NCBI GenBank assembly: GCA_002309675.1
Contig: DBXX01000093.1
Span: forward strand, 6,955-20,190
Source of the DNA: Lachnospiraceae bacterium UBA1201
Lineage (GTDB): Bacteria; Bacillota; Clostridia; Lachnospirales; Lachnospiraceae
Direction: 5' to 3'
Length of the DNA stretch: 13,236 nt
Below, one piece after another: positions 6,559 through 13,236 of this stretch. The notes under the pieces are model-generated. The model worked only from the letters and a program-made list of their open reading frames with translations, ran no database searches and was not told the origin of the DNA. The first letter of the stretch is position 1. Every line of letters starts with the position of its first letter. A program made the position numbers and the translations under genes.

Positions 6559-9500
6559 ATGAGAGGAAAGGTGAGTGCATTCAAAAAGGCTTTGGCCGTG
6601 GTGATGTCTGTTCTGCTCATCGTGACAGGAACAGCTATCACCGGTACATCTTTTTATGCAAATTACGCTTCAGTTAACGGGGATCAGATTGCAACGATCG
6701 TAGGGTCTTACGACAACTACAGCAATGGGTATAATATCCTTGGCGTTGCAGGTGATTTCCATCTTTTTGCCCAAAATCGGGTAGATACTCTGGTTCATAC
6801 GAACGGTAACATTGCTGCCGATATCGTTTCAACGGGAACGAATTTCGGTACCAATCAGGCCGTAAGCCATAATATCGCAGAGTATTCTTACGCCAGATAT
6901 TTATTCCCGATCGCTTCGCAGATCTCTTCTTCCAGTATGATCCTCGGAAGACAGAACTACGTTGAGAAGGTCGGCGGACAGACGAAGATCAACGGTACAG
7001 TAACGGACTGTGATCTTAAGAAGGATCCTTATAAAGTCCTTTACGAAGATGAGAATACATACTTCATCGATCTGGACCAGGCTTTCCTGTATCTGGAAGC
7101 TTTATCACGGGCTCTTTCCGCGATGGACGCAACGATTACTAAGCTTTCCGGCGGTGATAAGAACGACATCGGCGTGATCAAACTTGCTCCGAATACAGCG
7201 AACGTGATCAATATGAGCGGAGCGGATTACTATAACCTCAGCAACAAACTCAGCATCGAAGGCGTTCAGGCTGAAAACGTTAATTACGGTGGCCTTTCGA
7301 TGAAGCGTGCATCCTCTACGCAATCCTTGATCATCAACTTGGACCTTAAGGGCGTTTCGGATTATACCATTCGCCAGCAGATGTCTTATAAATTCGAAGA
7401 TGGTACCGTAGTTCGCAACAGCGAGGATACCTTCTTCTATGGAACAAACATCCTTTACAACGTATACGACTCTTCCGCAGCAGACGGCATCTATCGCGGT
7501 AACCTTTCGAATGCTGCCGACATGACGGCCTGCATTCTGGCACCCGGTGCGAATGTAACTGCAAACGCGGTCAATGGTACGATCGCTGCGAAAAACATCG
7601 TTACCCGTAACGGTGAGACCCACAACAGCCGTTTTACGGTCGTTACCATTCCGAACATCAAAGTCGTTCCTACACCTGAGAACCTCGTTAAGATCGCTAT
7701 TAAGAAGGTGTCTACCGATGGTAAGGCTCTGGATGGTGCTACATTCCAGATCCGCGATATGGAAGGAAAGATCGTTTCCTTCAAGACCAGCAGTAGGGGC
7801 GCTGATACGACAGCCGTTACGGTTGCTGCAGCCGGCACCACCATTTGGATCAAGCCCGGTAACTACTATTTGGTAGAAACCGCTGCTCCGGCAGGTTATG
7901 TGCTTGACTCCGAGCGTATTCCTTTCCAGGTAACTGCGAAGGGCGGCATCAACTCGAGCTTCAATGTTCAGGTCATCAATCAGAAAGAGATCCAGAGAGT
8001 TATCGCTCCGCTGTCTACAGCGGGAGACGGCTATAAGGTAGTTGCTGGCGGCGCATACGCACAGCTTCCGAGCGAGCCCTACAACAGCGTTATCATTAAC
8101 AGCATCGACATCCAGGTTTCCTTCGCAGAAGATATTCCTGCAGGCGTTAAAGTAGGTGCCGAAATCCTCGATGCACACACCTCACAGGTGCTGGCTTGCT
8201 CCAGAAAATCCAACAAATTCCTGAACCCGAGTAAGGACGGTTATAAGGTTGACTCACTTCCGTTCTCGAGCCAGATGCAGGGTGACCACGAGTTCATGCT
8301 TCATTTCTTTACTCTGGATGGCCAGGGCAATGTAACCTATATTCCTTTTACGGGAATCACTTCGACACTTTACGGATATCGTCCTGTACAGTCTGCGACT
8401 CACGTATTGAGCATGCCTGCTTTTGCAAGTGCTAACGGAAATACGATCATGGTTCAGAATGTTCCGGATCATGTGGAAGAGCCGACGACCGAGCCGGAGA
8501 CTACTCTGGAAGAGACCACTCAGGAAGAGACGCCCGAGGATACTACAGCAGAAGACACCACTCCGGAAGAGACAGAGACACAGGGACCGACCTACGCTGA
8601 CGTTGTGATCAGTAAGAAGGTTCTGGGCCTGGGCGAGGAACTCTCCGGTGCGACTCTGCAGTTGTACGGAACCAGCGCTGATGGAAAGACTGCAGTTGTA
8701 ATTGCAAAGTCTGACGTAGAAGTAAACGGCGGCGCTCAGATCCTGACACAGGCGGATGCTTCCACTGTTATGGAGATCCGTTCCGGTTCACAGCCCACTG
8801 TGATCCATAATCTTCCGGATGGATCTTATACGCTTCATGAGGAAGCGGCTCCGAAGGGATATAATGTTTCTACAGATATCACATTCGACATCAAAGATAA
8901 TAAAGTCATCAATGTAAAGAGTAATTCTTACTGCGAGAACAGCGATAACATGATCGTTATGTTCGACGATATCCAGCCGGTACTGACCGACGTGGAGATC
9001 AGCAAGCAGGATGTTTACGGTGTGGAGATCTCCGGCGCATTGCTTTATGTGAGCGGTGTTGACGCGAAGAATAATCCGATCGTACTTACAAAGGAGAATT
9101 TCAAGCCTGCAGATGATGCTGAGTTTATCGGCATCGAGAACAACACGATCCAGTTCAAGTCCGGTGCCGCTTCCTCGAAGATCGTAAATCTTCCGGATGG
9201 TACCTATACGCTTCACGAAAAAACAGCTCCTAAGGGATACCTTACTGCGACGGACATCACGTTTACAGTTGCAAAGGGCGTTCTCCAGAAGGTCGATAAT
9301 GTAGCGGTTTCCGCTTCTTCGAATTTGATCGTTATGTATGATGCGGCTGAGCCGGTCTACACGACCGTTGAGCTTTCTAAGAAGGTGACCGGCGGTGAGG
9401 AACTGGAAGGTGCAGATATGTACCTGACCGGTAAGGATGAGAAGGGTAATGCAGTTGTATTTACCGATACCCAGATTGCCGAAGCGGAAAACAGCCCGAA

Positions 9501-11913
9501 GATCGTTGACAACGGAAAGGCCATCAATTGGACTTCCGGTAAGAAAGAAACCAAGATCAAGGATCTGGTAAACGGTGTTTATGTTCTTCACGAAGAAACC
9601 GCTCCGAGCGGATACTTCGTTGCTACCGATATTACATTTGCCGTATACGAAGGCGAAGTTATTTCCTGCAGTTCCAAGTCCTGGTCGAACGGCGAAGCAA
9701 CCATCGTTATGTACGATGATGCAATCCCTGCTAAGTCTGACATTAAGATCAGCAAGAGAGATACTTACGGCGCAGAACTTGAAGGAGCACTTCTCGTTCT
9801 CACTGGCGTTGACGCTAAGGGAGATGCTGTGACCTTTGATGCTTCTCAGTTTGAGCAGGGTAAGGACGCAGAGCTTAAGGACTCCACAAGCGATAAACTT
9901 GCATACATTTCCGGTTCCGAACCTTCCTACGTTAAGAACCTGAATGACGGTAAGTATACATTGACTGAGCTCGTTGCTCCTAAGGGATACAAGCTCGCTA
10001 CCGCGATCACGTTTGAGATCAATAACGGCAAGGTCATCAACAGCACCTCTACCGTAAAGGTTGACGGCAATGTGATCGTAATGGTCGATGATGTTAAGGA
10101 AGAGCCGAAGAAGGCAACCGTTAAGATCAGCAAGCGGGATGTTTACGGTGATGAGCTTAAGGGCGCAGAACTCAGAGTCTACGGAAAAGATAAAGATAAG
10201 ACTCCGATCGAGTTCACATCCGATAATGTTTCACTGGCAAGTGATGCAAAGCCGGGCCTGTCTTCCGGAACCTTTATTACATTCACCAGCGGATCGTATC
10301 CTTCAACATTTAAGAATCTTCCGGATGGCGATTACACCTTGGAAGAGACAAATGCTCCTGAAGGATATGTAGTTGCTACTTCCATCAACTTTGTTATCAA
10401 GAACGGTGCGCTTTACAGCATCGACAAGGTTACCGTATCTACCGGTTCCGACCTGATCGTTATGTACGATGCAGCGAAGAAAGCCGATGTTTACATCAGC
10501 AAGCAGGATGTTTACACATTTGAACTTCCCGGCGCGACTCTCATCCTTACGGGTGTTGATGAGAAGGGTAACAAAGTAAGTTTCAAAAATACCGAAGTTA
10601 AAGCCGGAAACAAAGCAGAAGTGACCATCAAGAACGGCGACATGCTTGAGTTCATTTCCGGTACAACACCTACCTTGGTAAAGGGTCTTGTAAACGGTAC
10701 CTATCGTTTGCATGAGTATGCTGCACCTAAGGGTTATGTATGTGCATCGGATATCGTATTCGTTATCAAGAAGGGCGTTCTTTACTCGATCGATAACGTG
10801 ACCGTATCTGCCGGCAGTGATCTCATCGTTATGGTAGACGGTGCTGAGCCTGTTCCTACAACGGAAGCTACCACTGAAGAGCCTACGACTGCAGAGCCTA
10901 CAACAGAAGAGCCTACGACCGCAGAGCCCACAACTGCAGAGCCTACGACGGAAGCTCCTACAGAAGAGCCCACGACCGCAGAGCCCACAACCGCAGAACC
11001 TACAACAGCTGAGCCTACGACGGAAGCTCCCACAGAAGAGCCCACAACTGCAGAACCTACCACAGAGTATGTGATCCCGACCGAAGCACCTACGGAAGAG
11101 TCCACGGGTGTTGAGGAGACTACGACCGAGTATGTGATCCCGACTGAGGCACCTACCGAAGAGTCTACAGGCGCTGAGGAGCCTACGACCGAGGCACCGA
11201 CCGAAGCACCTACAAAGCCTGAGCCTACGACTGAGGCACCGACCGAGGCACCTACAAAGCCTGAGCCCACAACTGAGGCACCGACCGAAGCACCTACAGA
11301 AGCTCCGACCGAGGCACCTACCCAGGCTCCTACAGAGGCACCTACAGAGGCGCCCACCCAGGCACCTACGCAGGCACCTACAGAGGCTCCTACTGAAGGA
11401 CCTACAATGGTCGACAACTACAACGAGACGAAGGCACCTACGCAGGCTCCGGAGACCACAGAGTACGTGATCCCGACCGAAGCACCTACTGAGGAGTCCA
11501 CCGGCGAAGAAGAGACCGAGTCAGTTCCTGAGACCGTTGCGGAAACCGAACCGGAGACACTTCCTCCGGAAACGAAGCCGGTTGAGACGACTGCAGATAA
11601 TATCGCAGAAACGAAGCCGGTTGAGACATCGGTCGTTGTAACGGAGGCAGAGACAGAGGCATCTTCCGAGACAGCTCTTCTGGACGGCGGAAATGAGTCT
11701 AAGAAGCCTTCACAGTCTGAAGCATTTGCAAATGAGACACAGGCTGAGACCGAACCGGTCATCAAGCCTCCGGTAATCATCGGCGGCAGCAGCCAGACCT
11801 ATGTTCTCGGCATTTCCGATTACGCGAAAGCGATCGGTATTACCATGATGATCCTGGGCTTCATCTGCCTCGGCACATGTGTAGTAATTCTTAAGAAAAA
11901 AGAAGAAGAATAA
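6559..11913 (+). CDS. Giant multidomain surface adhesin: choice-of-anchor-A domain, SpaA/CnaB isopeptide modules, TPE-rich stalk, C-terminal membrane anchor
   Basis: A 1784-aa cell-surface protein. Residues 1-35 or so form a Sec signal peptide (RGKVSAFKKALAVVMSVLL core, cleavage probably near SFYANYA). A choice-of-anchor-A-type domain covers about 45-370: it opens with NILGVAGDFHLF and VHTNGNIAADI and closes with ILAPGANVTAN and NGTIAAKNI. A SpaA/CnaB module at about 375-478 has K383, E440 and N474. Residues about 479-638 form a domain I cannot name. An acidic Thr-rich linker follows (640-678), then six CnaB modules (678-1431), a Thr/Pro/Glu stalk (about 1432-1619), a Glu/Thr-rich spacer, and one membrane helix (1759-1778) ending in KKKEEE. 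No LPxTG motif is present; the nearest candidate position holds SSQTYVLG. The likely role is adhesion or matrix contact at a distance from the wall, inferred from the architecture. The ligand is unknown. Codon choice leans to GGT, GCT and AAG compared with the comE genes, suggesting high expression. The gene has its own promoter region and terminator. Confidence 0.88.
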   Translation: MRGKVSAFKKALAVVMSVLLIVTGTAITGTSFYANYASVNGDQIATIVGSYDNYSNGYNILGVAGDFHLFAQNRVDTLVHTNGNIAADIVSTGTNFGTNQAVSHNIAEYSYARYLFPIASQISSSSMILGRQNYVEKVGGQTKINGTVTDCDLKKDPYKVLYEDENTYFIDLDQAFLYLEALSRALSAMDATITKLSGGDKNDIGVIKLAPNTANVINMSGADYYNLSNKLSIEGVQAENVNYGGLSMKRASSTQSLIINLDLKGVSDYTIRQQMSYKFEDGTVVRNSEDTFFYGTNILYNVYDSSAADGIYRGNLSNAADMTACILAPGANVTANAVNGTIAAKNIVTRNGETHNSRFTVVTIPNIKVVPTPENLVKIAIKKVSTDGKALDGATFQIRDMEGKIVSFKTSSRGADTTAVTVAAAGTTIWIKPGNYYLVETAAPAGYVLDSERIPFQVTAKGGINSSFNVQVINQKEIQRVIAPLSTAGDGYKVVAGGAYAQLPSEPYNSVIINSIDIQVSFAEDIPAGVKVGAEILDAHTSQVLACSRKSNKFLNPSKDGYKVDSLPFSSQMQGDHEFMLHFFTLDGQGNVTYIPFTGITSTLYGYRPVQSATHVLSMPAFASANGNTIMVQNVPDHVEEPTTEPETTLEETTQEETPEDTTAEDTTPEETETQGPTYADVVISKKVLGLGEELSGATLQLYGTSADGKTAVVIAKSDVEVNGGAQILTQADASTVMEIRSGSQPTVIHNLPDGSYTLHEEAAPKGYNVSTDITFDIKDNKVINVKSNSYCENSDNMIVMFDDIQPVLTDVEISKQDVYGVEISGALLYVSGVDAKNNPIVLTKENFKPADDAEFIGIENNTIQFKSGAASSKIVNLPDGTYTLHEKTAPKGYLTATDITFTVAKGVLQKVDNVAVSASSNLIVMYDAAEPVYTTVELSKKVTGGEELEGADMYLTGKDEKGNAVVFTDTQIAEAENSPKIVDNGKAINWTSGKKETKIKDLVNGVYVLHEETAPSGYFVATDITFAVYEGEVISCSSKSWSNGEATIVMYDDAIPAKSDIKISKRDTYGAELEGALLVLTGVDAKGDAVTFDASQFEQGKDAELKDSTSDKLAYISGSEPSYVKNLNDGKYTLTELVAPKGYKLATAITFEINNGKVINSTSTVKVDGNVIVMVDDVKEEPKKATVKISKRDVYGDELKGAELRVYGKDKDKTPIEFTSDNVSLASDAKPGLSSGTFITFTSGSYPSTFKNLPDGDYTLEETNAPEGYVVATSINFVIKNGALYSIDKVTVSTGSDLIVMYDAAKKADVYISKQDVYTFELPGATLILTGVDEKGNKVSFKNTEVKAGNKAEVTIKNGDMLEFISGTTPTLVKGLVNGTYRLHEYAAPKGYVCASDIVFVIKKGVLYSIDNVTVSAGSDLIVMVDGAEPVPTTEATTEEPTTAEPTTEEPTTAEPTTAEPTTEAPTEEPTTAEPTTAEPTTAEPTTEAPTEEPTTAEPTTEYVIPTEAPTEESTGVEETTTEYVIPTEAPTEESTGAEEPTTEAPTEAPTKPEPTTEAPTEAPTKPEPTTEAPTEAPTEAPTEAPTQAPTEAPTEAPTQAPTQAPTEAPTEGPTMVDNYNETKAPTQAPETTEYVIPTEAPTEESTGEEETESVPETVAETEPETLPPETKPVETTADNIAETKPVETSVVVTEAETEASSETALLDGGNESKKPSQSEAFANETQAETEPVIKPPVIIGGSSQTYVLGISDYAKAIGITMMILGFICLGTCVVILKKKEEE
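7693..7992 (+). other. First SpaA/CnaB module (Lys-Asn type) within the surface protein
   Basis: This encodes roughly residues 379-478. It shows the family order: a lysine in the first strand (K383 in IKKVSTDG), GKALDGATFQI, the E-box LVETAAPAGY with E440, and a last strand FNVQVINQ with N474. In known CnaB/SpaA folds the Lys and Asn form an intramolecular isopeptide bond catalysed by the Glu. The bond is predicted from residue positions only. Confidence 0.8.
8476..8592 (+). repeat. Acidic Thr/Glu/Pro linker between the N-terminal head and the CnaB array
   Basis: About 39 residues (640-678) are almost only E, T, P and D, with irregular EETT / EDTT units. It is a flexible spacer inside the surface-protein gene, similar in composition to the later stalk but shorter and less regular. 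Confidence 0.85.
8593..10851 (+). repeat. Six tandem FbaB-CnaB2-like (SpyCatcher/SpyTag-like) modules
   Basis: Six diverged modules of 123-130 residues lie head to tail at 8593-8979, 8980-9354, 9355-9729, 9730-10107, 10108-10476 and 10477-10851. Each has ISK/LSK in the first strand, an E-box of the form E-x-x-AP-x-GY, and a last strand IVM(Y/F/V)D. Candidate reactive triads (Lys/Glu/Asp) are 686/761/803, 816/887/928, 941/1012/1053, 1066/1137/1177, 1192/1263/1304 and 1315/1386/1427. Module 4 (IKISKRDTYGAELEGA, TAITFEINNGKV, VIVMVDDVKE) resembles S. pyogenes FbaB CnaB2, in which Lys31-Asp117 forms a spontaneous isopeptide bond with Glu77 as catalyst. All six triads are intact, so six internal Lys-Asp crosslinks are predicted, giving a rigid, protease-resistant rod. 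Confidence 0.88.
10852..11415 (+). repeat. Low-complexity Thr/Pro/Glu/Ala stalk
   Basis: About 188 residues are built from short in-phase repeats. The first part is mainly EPTTAEPTT and EEPTT units; the second is EAPT/QAPT/KPEPTT units. At the DNA level these are 12-15 bp direct repeats with many silent differences. A longer unit, TTEYVIPTEAPTEEST, occurs at 11059-11106 and 11122-11169, and again just beyond the stalk at 11455-11502. The segment is expected to be an extended, possibly O-glycosylated wall-spanning stalk. Copy number is likely to vary between strains by slippage or recombination. Confidence 0.92.
11416..11787 (+). other. Glu/Thr-rich spacer before the membrane anchor
   Basis: This part of the surface-protein gene is still rich in E, T, P and S but less regular than the stalk. 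It includes two copies of ETKPVET (about 11569 and 11611). It leads into PPVIIGGSSQTYVLG and then the C-terminal membrane helix encoded at about 11833-11892. Confidence 0.7.
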
Positions 11914-11920
11914 ATAAAGG

Positions 11921-11951
11921 AGTCCCGGCATGAAAATGTCGGGACTTTTTT
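11921..11951 (+). terminator. Rho-independent terminator of the surface-protein gene
   Basis: An 11-bp stem (11921-11931 with 11936-11946, one G-T wobble pair) closes a GAAA tetraloop and runs directly into six T residues (11946-11951). It starts 7 bases after the TAA stop. It separates the giant gene from trpS. Confidence 0.95.
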
Positions 11952-11985
11952 ATGAATCCGAATAGTAAAAACGCAAATGAATAAC

Positions 11986-12014
11986 TTGACGAAATGCCAT
12001 TCATTCGATATACT
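11986..12014 (+). promoter_or_regulatory. Sigma-A promoter of trpS
   Basis: TTGACG (11986-11991) and TATACT (12009-12014) are separated by exactly 17 bases, each one base from consensus. Transcription would start near 12021, giving a leader of about 48 nt. Confidence 0.88.
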
Positions 12015-12025
12015 TAGATACAGCA

Positions 12026-12049
12026 ATGCGACAGGATTTTCTGTTGCAT
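12026..12049 (+). other. Short hairpin at the 5' end of the trpS transcript
   Basis: A 9-bp stem (12026-12034 with 12041-12049, one G-T wobble) encloses a 6-base loop. It begins within about five bases of the predicted transcription start and ends before the ribosome site AAGGAGA (12057-12063). There is no T run after it, so it is not a terminator. It could protect the mRNA 5' end; that is inference. Confidence 0.5.
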
Positions 12050-12068
12050 AAGTTTCAAGGAGACAGTT

Positions 12069-13157
12069 ATGGGAAAGATTATTTTAACCGGCGATCGTCC
12101 TACCGGAAAACTGCATGTCGGTCACTATGTCGGCTCACTTCGCCGTCGTGTCGAGCTTCAGAATTCCGGAGAGTATGATCGTATTTTTATTATGATAGCG
12201 GATGCGCAGGCCCTCACGGACAATGCTGATAATCCGGAAAAGATCCGTCAGAACGTGATCGAAGTAGCACTCGACTACCTCTCTGTAGGACTCGATCCTG
12301 CGAAGTCGAACCTCTTCGTTCAGTCTTATGTTTCCGAACTTACGGAGATGACGTTTTACTACATGAACCTGGTCACGGTAGCCCGACTTCAGCGTAATCC
12401 TACCGTGAAGAACGAGATCCTGATGCGCGGCTTCCAGAATACATTGCCCGTAGGATTTTTCACTTATCCTGTCAGCCAGACAGCGGATATTACCGCGTTT
12501 AAGGCGACGACCGTTCCGGTAGGCGAGGACCAGCTGCCCATGATCGAGCAGGCGCGCGAGATCGTGCGTAAGTTCAACCAGATCTACGGCGACGTGCTGG
12601 TTGAGCCGGATGCGATGCTTTCGGACAACAAAGCCTGCCTGCGTCTGCCCGGCATCGACGGTAAGGCGAAGATGAGTAAGTCCCTCGGAAACTGCATCTA
12701 CCTTTCGGATCCTGCGGATGAAGTGCAGAAGAAGATCATGAGCATGTTCACCGACCCGAATCACCTGAAGGTCAGCGATCCCGGTCAGGTAGAAGGCAAC
12801 CCGGTATTTACCTACCTCGATGCATTCTGTAAGGATGAGCATTTCGAACGTTATTTCCCAGATTATGCGAATCTCGACGAGATGAAAGCGCATTATACGC
12901 GTGGCGGTCTGGGCGATGTGAAGATCAAGCGTTTCCTGAACTCCGTTATGCAGGAAGAACTTGAGCCGATCCGTAAGCGCAGAAAAGAATACGAGAAGGA
13001 TATCCCCGAGGTTTACAATATCCTAAAAAAGGGTAGCGATATCGCACGCGAGGCAGCTGCAGAAACATTGGCAGAGATGAAGGCTGCCATGAAGATCAAT
13101 TATTTCGATGATGCTGAACTGATCGCCGAACAGGCTAGAAAGTTTCGTGAGGAATAA
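12069..13157 (+). CDS. trpS: Tryptophanyl-tRNA synthetase
   Basis: A 362-aa cytoplasmic class I aminoacyl-tRNA synthetase that charges tRNA-Trp with tryptophan. The N terminus reads ILTGDRPTGKLHVGHYVGSL, giving the HxGH ATP-binding motif at H16-V-G-H19. GEDQLPMIEQARE in the middle is the conserved segment near the active site. KMSKS is exact at K201-S205 (GKAKMSKSLGN). The TGDRPTGKLH opening and RRRVELQN are typical of the Bacillota-type TrpRS found in streptococci and clostridia. At 362 residues it is slightly longer than the common 325-345, with a charged C-terminal tail. The ATG at 12069 has AAGGAGA six bases upstream. It is transcribed from its own promoter and followed three bases later by a probable pyrC. 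No T-box leader is present. Confidence 0.97.
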   Translation: MGKIILTGDRPTGKLHVGHYVGSLRRRVELQNSGEYDRIFIMIADAQALTDNADNPEKIRQNVIEVALDYLSVGLDPAKSNLFVQSYVSELTEMTFYYMNLVTVARLQRNPTVKNEILMRGFQNTLPVGFFTYPVSQTADITAFKATTVPVGEDQLPMIEQAREIVRKFNQIYGDVLVEPDAMLSDNKACLRLPGIDGKAKMSKSLGNCIYLSDPADEVQKKIMSMFTDPNHLKVSDPGQVEGNPVFTYLDAFCKDEHFERYFPDYANLDEMKAHYTRGGLGDVKIKRFLNSVMQEELEPIRKRRKEYEKDIPEVYNILKKGSDIAREAAAETLAEMKAAMKINYFDDAELIAEQARKFREE

Positions 13158-13160
13158 AGA

Positions 13161-13236
13161 ATGAACCTGATCATTAAGAACGGAAGAGTACTGGATCCGG
13201 CAAATGCCATCGACGGCGTACGGGATCTCTATGTGA
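13161..13236 (+). CDS. pyrC: Dihydroorotase, N-terminal fragment (gene runs off the window)
   Basis: Only 25 codons are present, reading MNLIIKNGRVLDPANAIDG and then VRDLYV. The opening 'liKNGRvlDPangiDg.rDi.v' is typical of class I dihydroorotases, the pyrimidine-pathway enzymes that interconvert carbamoyl-aspartate and dihydroorotate. Related amidohydrolases (dihydropyrimidinase, allantoinase) start similarly, but the DPAN..DG spacing fits PyrC best. The metal-binding HxH motif lies beyond the window. The start ATG is three bases after the trpS stop, and its ribosome site (GAGGAA) lies at the end of trpS, so the two are probably co-transcribed. Confidence 0.75.
   Translation, partial: MNLIIKNGRVLDPANAIDGVRDLYV

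Noticed and set aside
7105..8178. 357-codon open frame on the minus strand
   Set aside because: It lies wholly antisense to the adhesin head, whose domains are clear on the + strand; no ribosome site or family match.
10852..11415. CRISPR-like array of short direct repeats
   Set aside because: The repeats are in codon phase, have no unique spacers of constant length, and encode a continuous Thr/Pro-rich peptide within the adhesin.
10782..11417. Open frame of 211 codons on the minus strand encoding VGASVGA-type repeats
   Set aside because: It is the complement of the Thr/Pro/Glu repeat stalk; the repeat has no stop in that frame by composition. No ribosome site and no recognisable protein.
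12015..12068. T-box or tryptophan-responsive leader before trpS
   Set aside because: The predicted leader is only about 48 nt, with one small hairpin, no T-box sequence and no terminator/antiterminator pair.

Overview
The window looks like chromosomal DNA from a low-to-mid G+C Gram-positive bacterium (Bacillota), most likely a Clostridia/Lachnospiraceae-type anaerobe. This is inferred from strong AGGAGG-type ribosome sites, lipoprotein signals on secreted small proteins, a GerMN lipoprotein next to a sensor kinase, SpaA/CnaB surface modules and a long Thr/Pro/Glu surface stalk. All supported genes are on the + strand. No tRNA, rRNA, CRISPR array, transposase or phage gene is visible.

Region 1 (about 45-6321) is a tightly packed five-gene operon behind a good sigma-A promoter. 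It encodes a ComEA-like DNA-binding lipoprotein, an OmpR/PhoB-family response regulator, a membrane sensor histidine kinase, a lipoprotein with two GerMN-like domains, and the DNA-uptake channel ComEC. The first two gaps are 12 and 15 nt and the last two junctions overlap. The two competence proteins therefore bracket a complete kinase/regulator/lipoprotein signalling unit, whose order recalls the actinobacterial mtrA-mtrB-lpqB operon.

Region 2 (6322-11951) is a single giant surface-protein gene (1784 aa from the start chosen here) with its own promoter region and a clear intrinsic terminator. The protein has a Sec signal peptide, a choice-of-anchor-A-type N-terminal domain, one Lys-Asn-type SpaA/CnaB module, an unassigned domain and a short acidic Thr-rich linker. 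Six tandem CnaB modules follow, then a Thr/Pro/Glu stalk of about 190 residues, and a C-terminal membrane helix with a KKKEEE tail and no LPxTG motif. The six modules carry the catalytic triad and last-strand sequence of the Streptococcus pyogenes FbaB CnaB2 domain, the parent of SpyCatcher/SpyTag. They are predicted to form Lys-Asp isopeptide bonds. This is the most interesting object in the window.

Region 3 (11986-13236) begins with a near-consensus promoter and a short leader, followed by trpS (tryptophanyl-tRNA synthetase). Three bases after the trpS stop is the truncated start of a probable dihydroorotase gene (pyrC), which runs off the end. This part is housekeeping.
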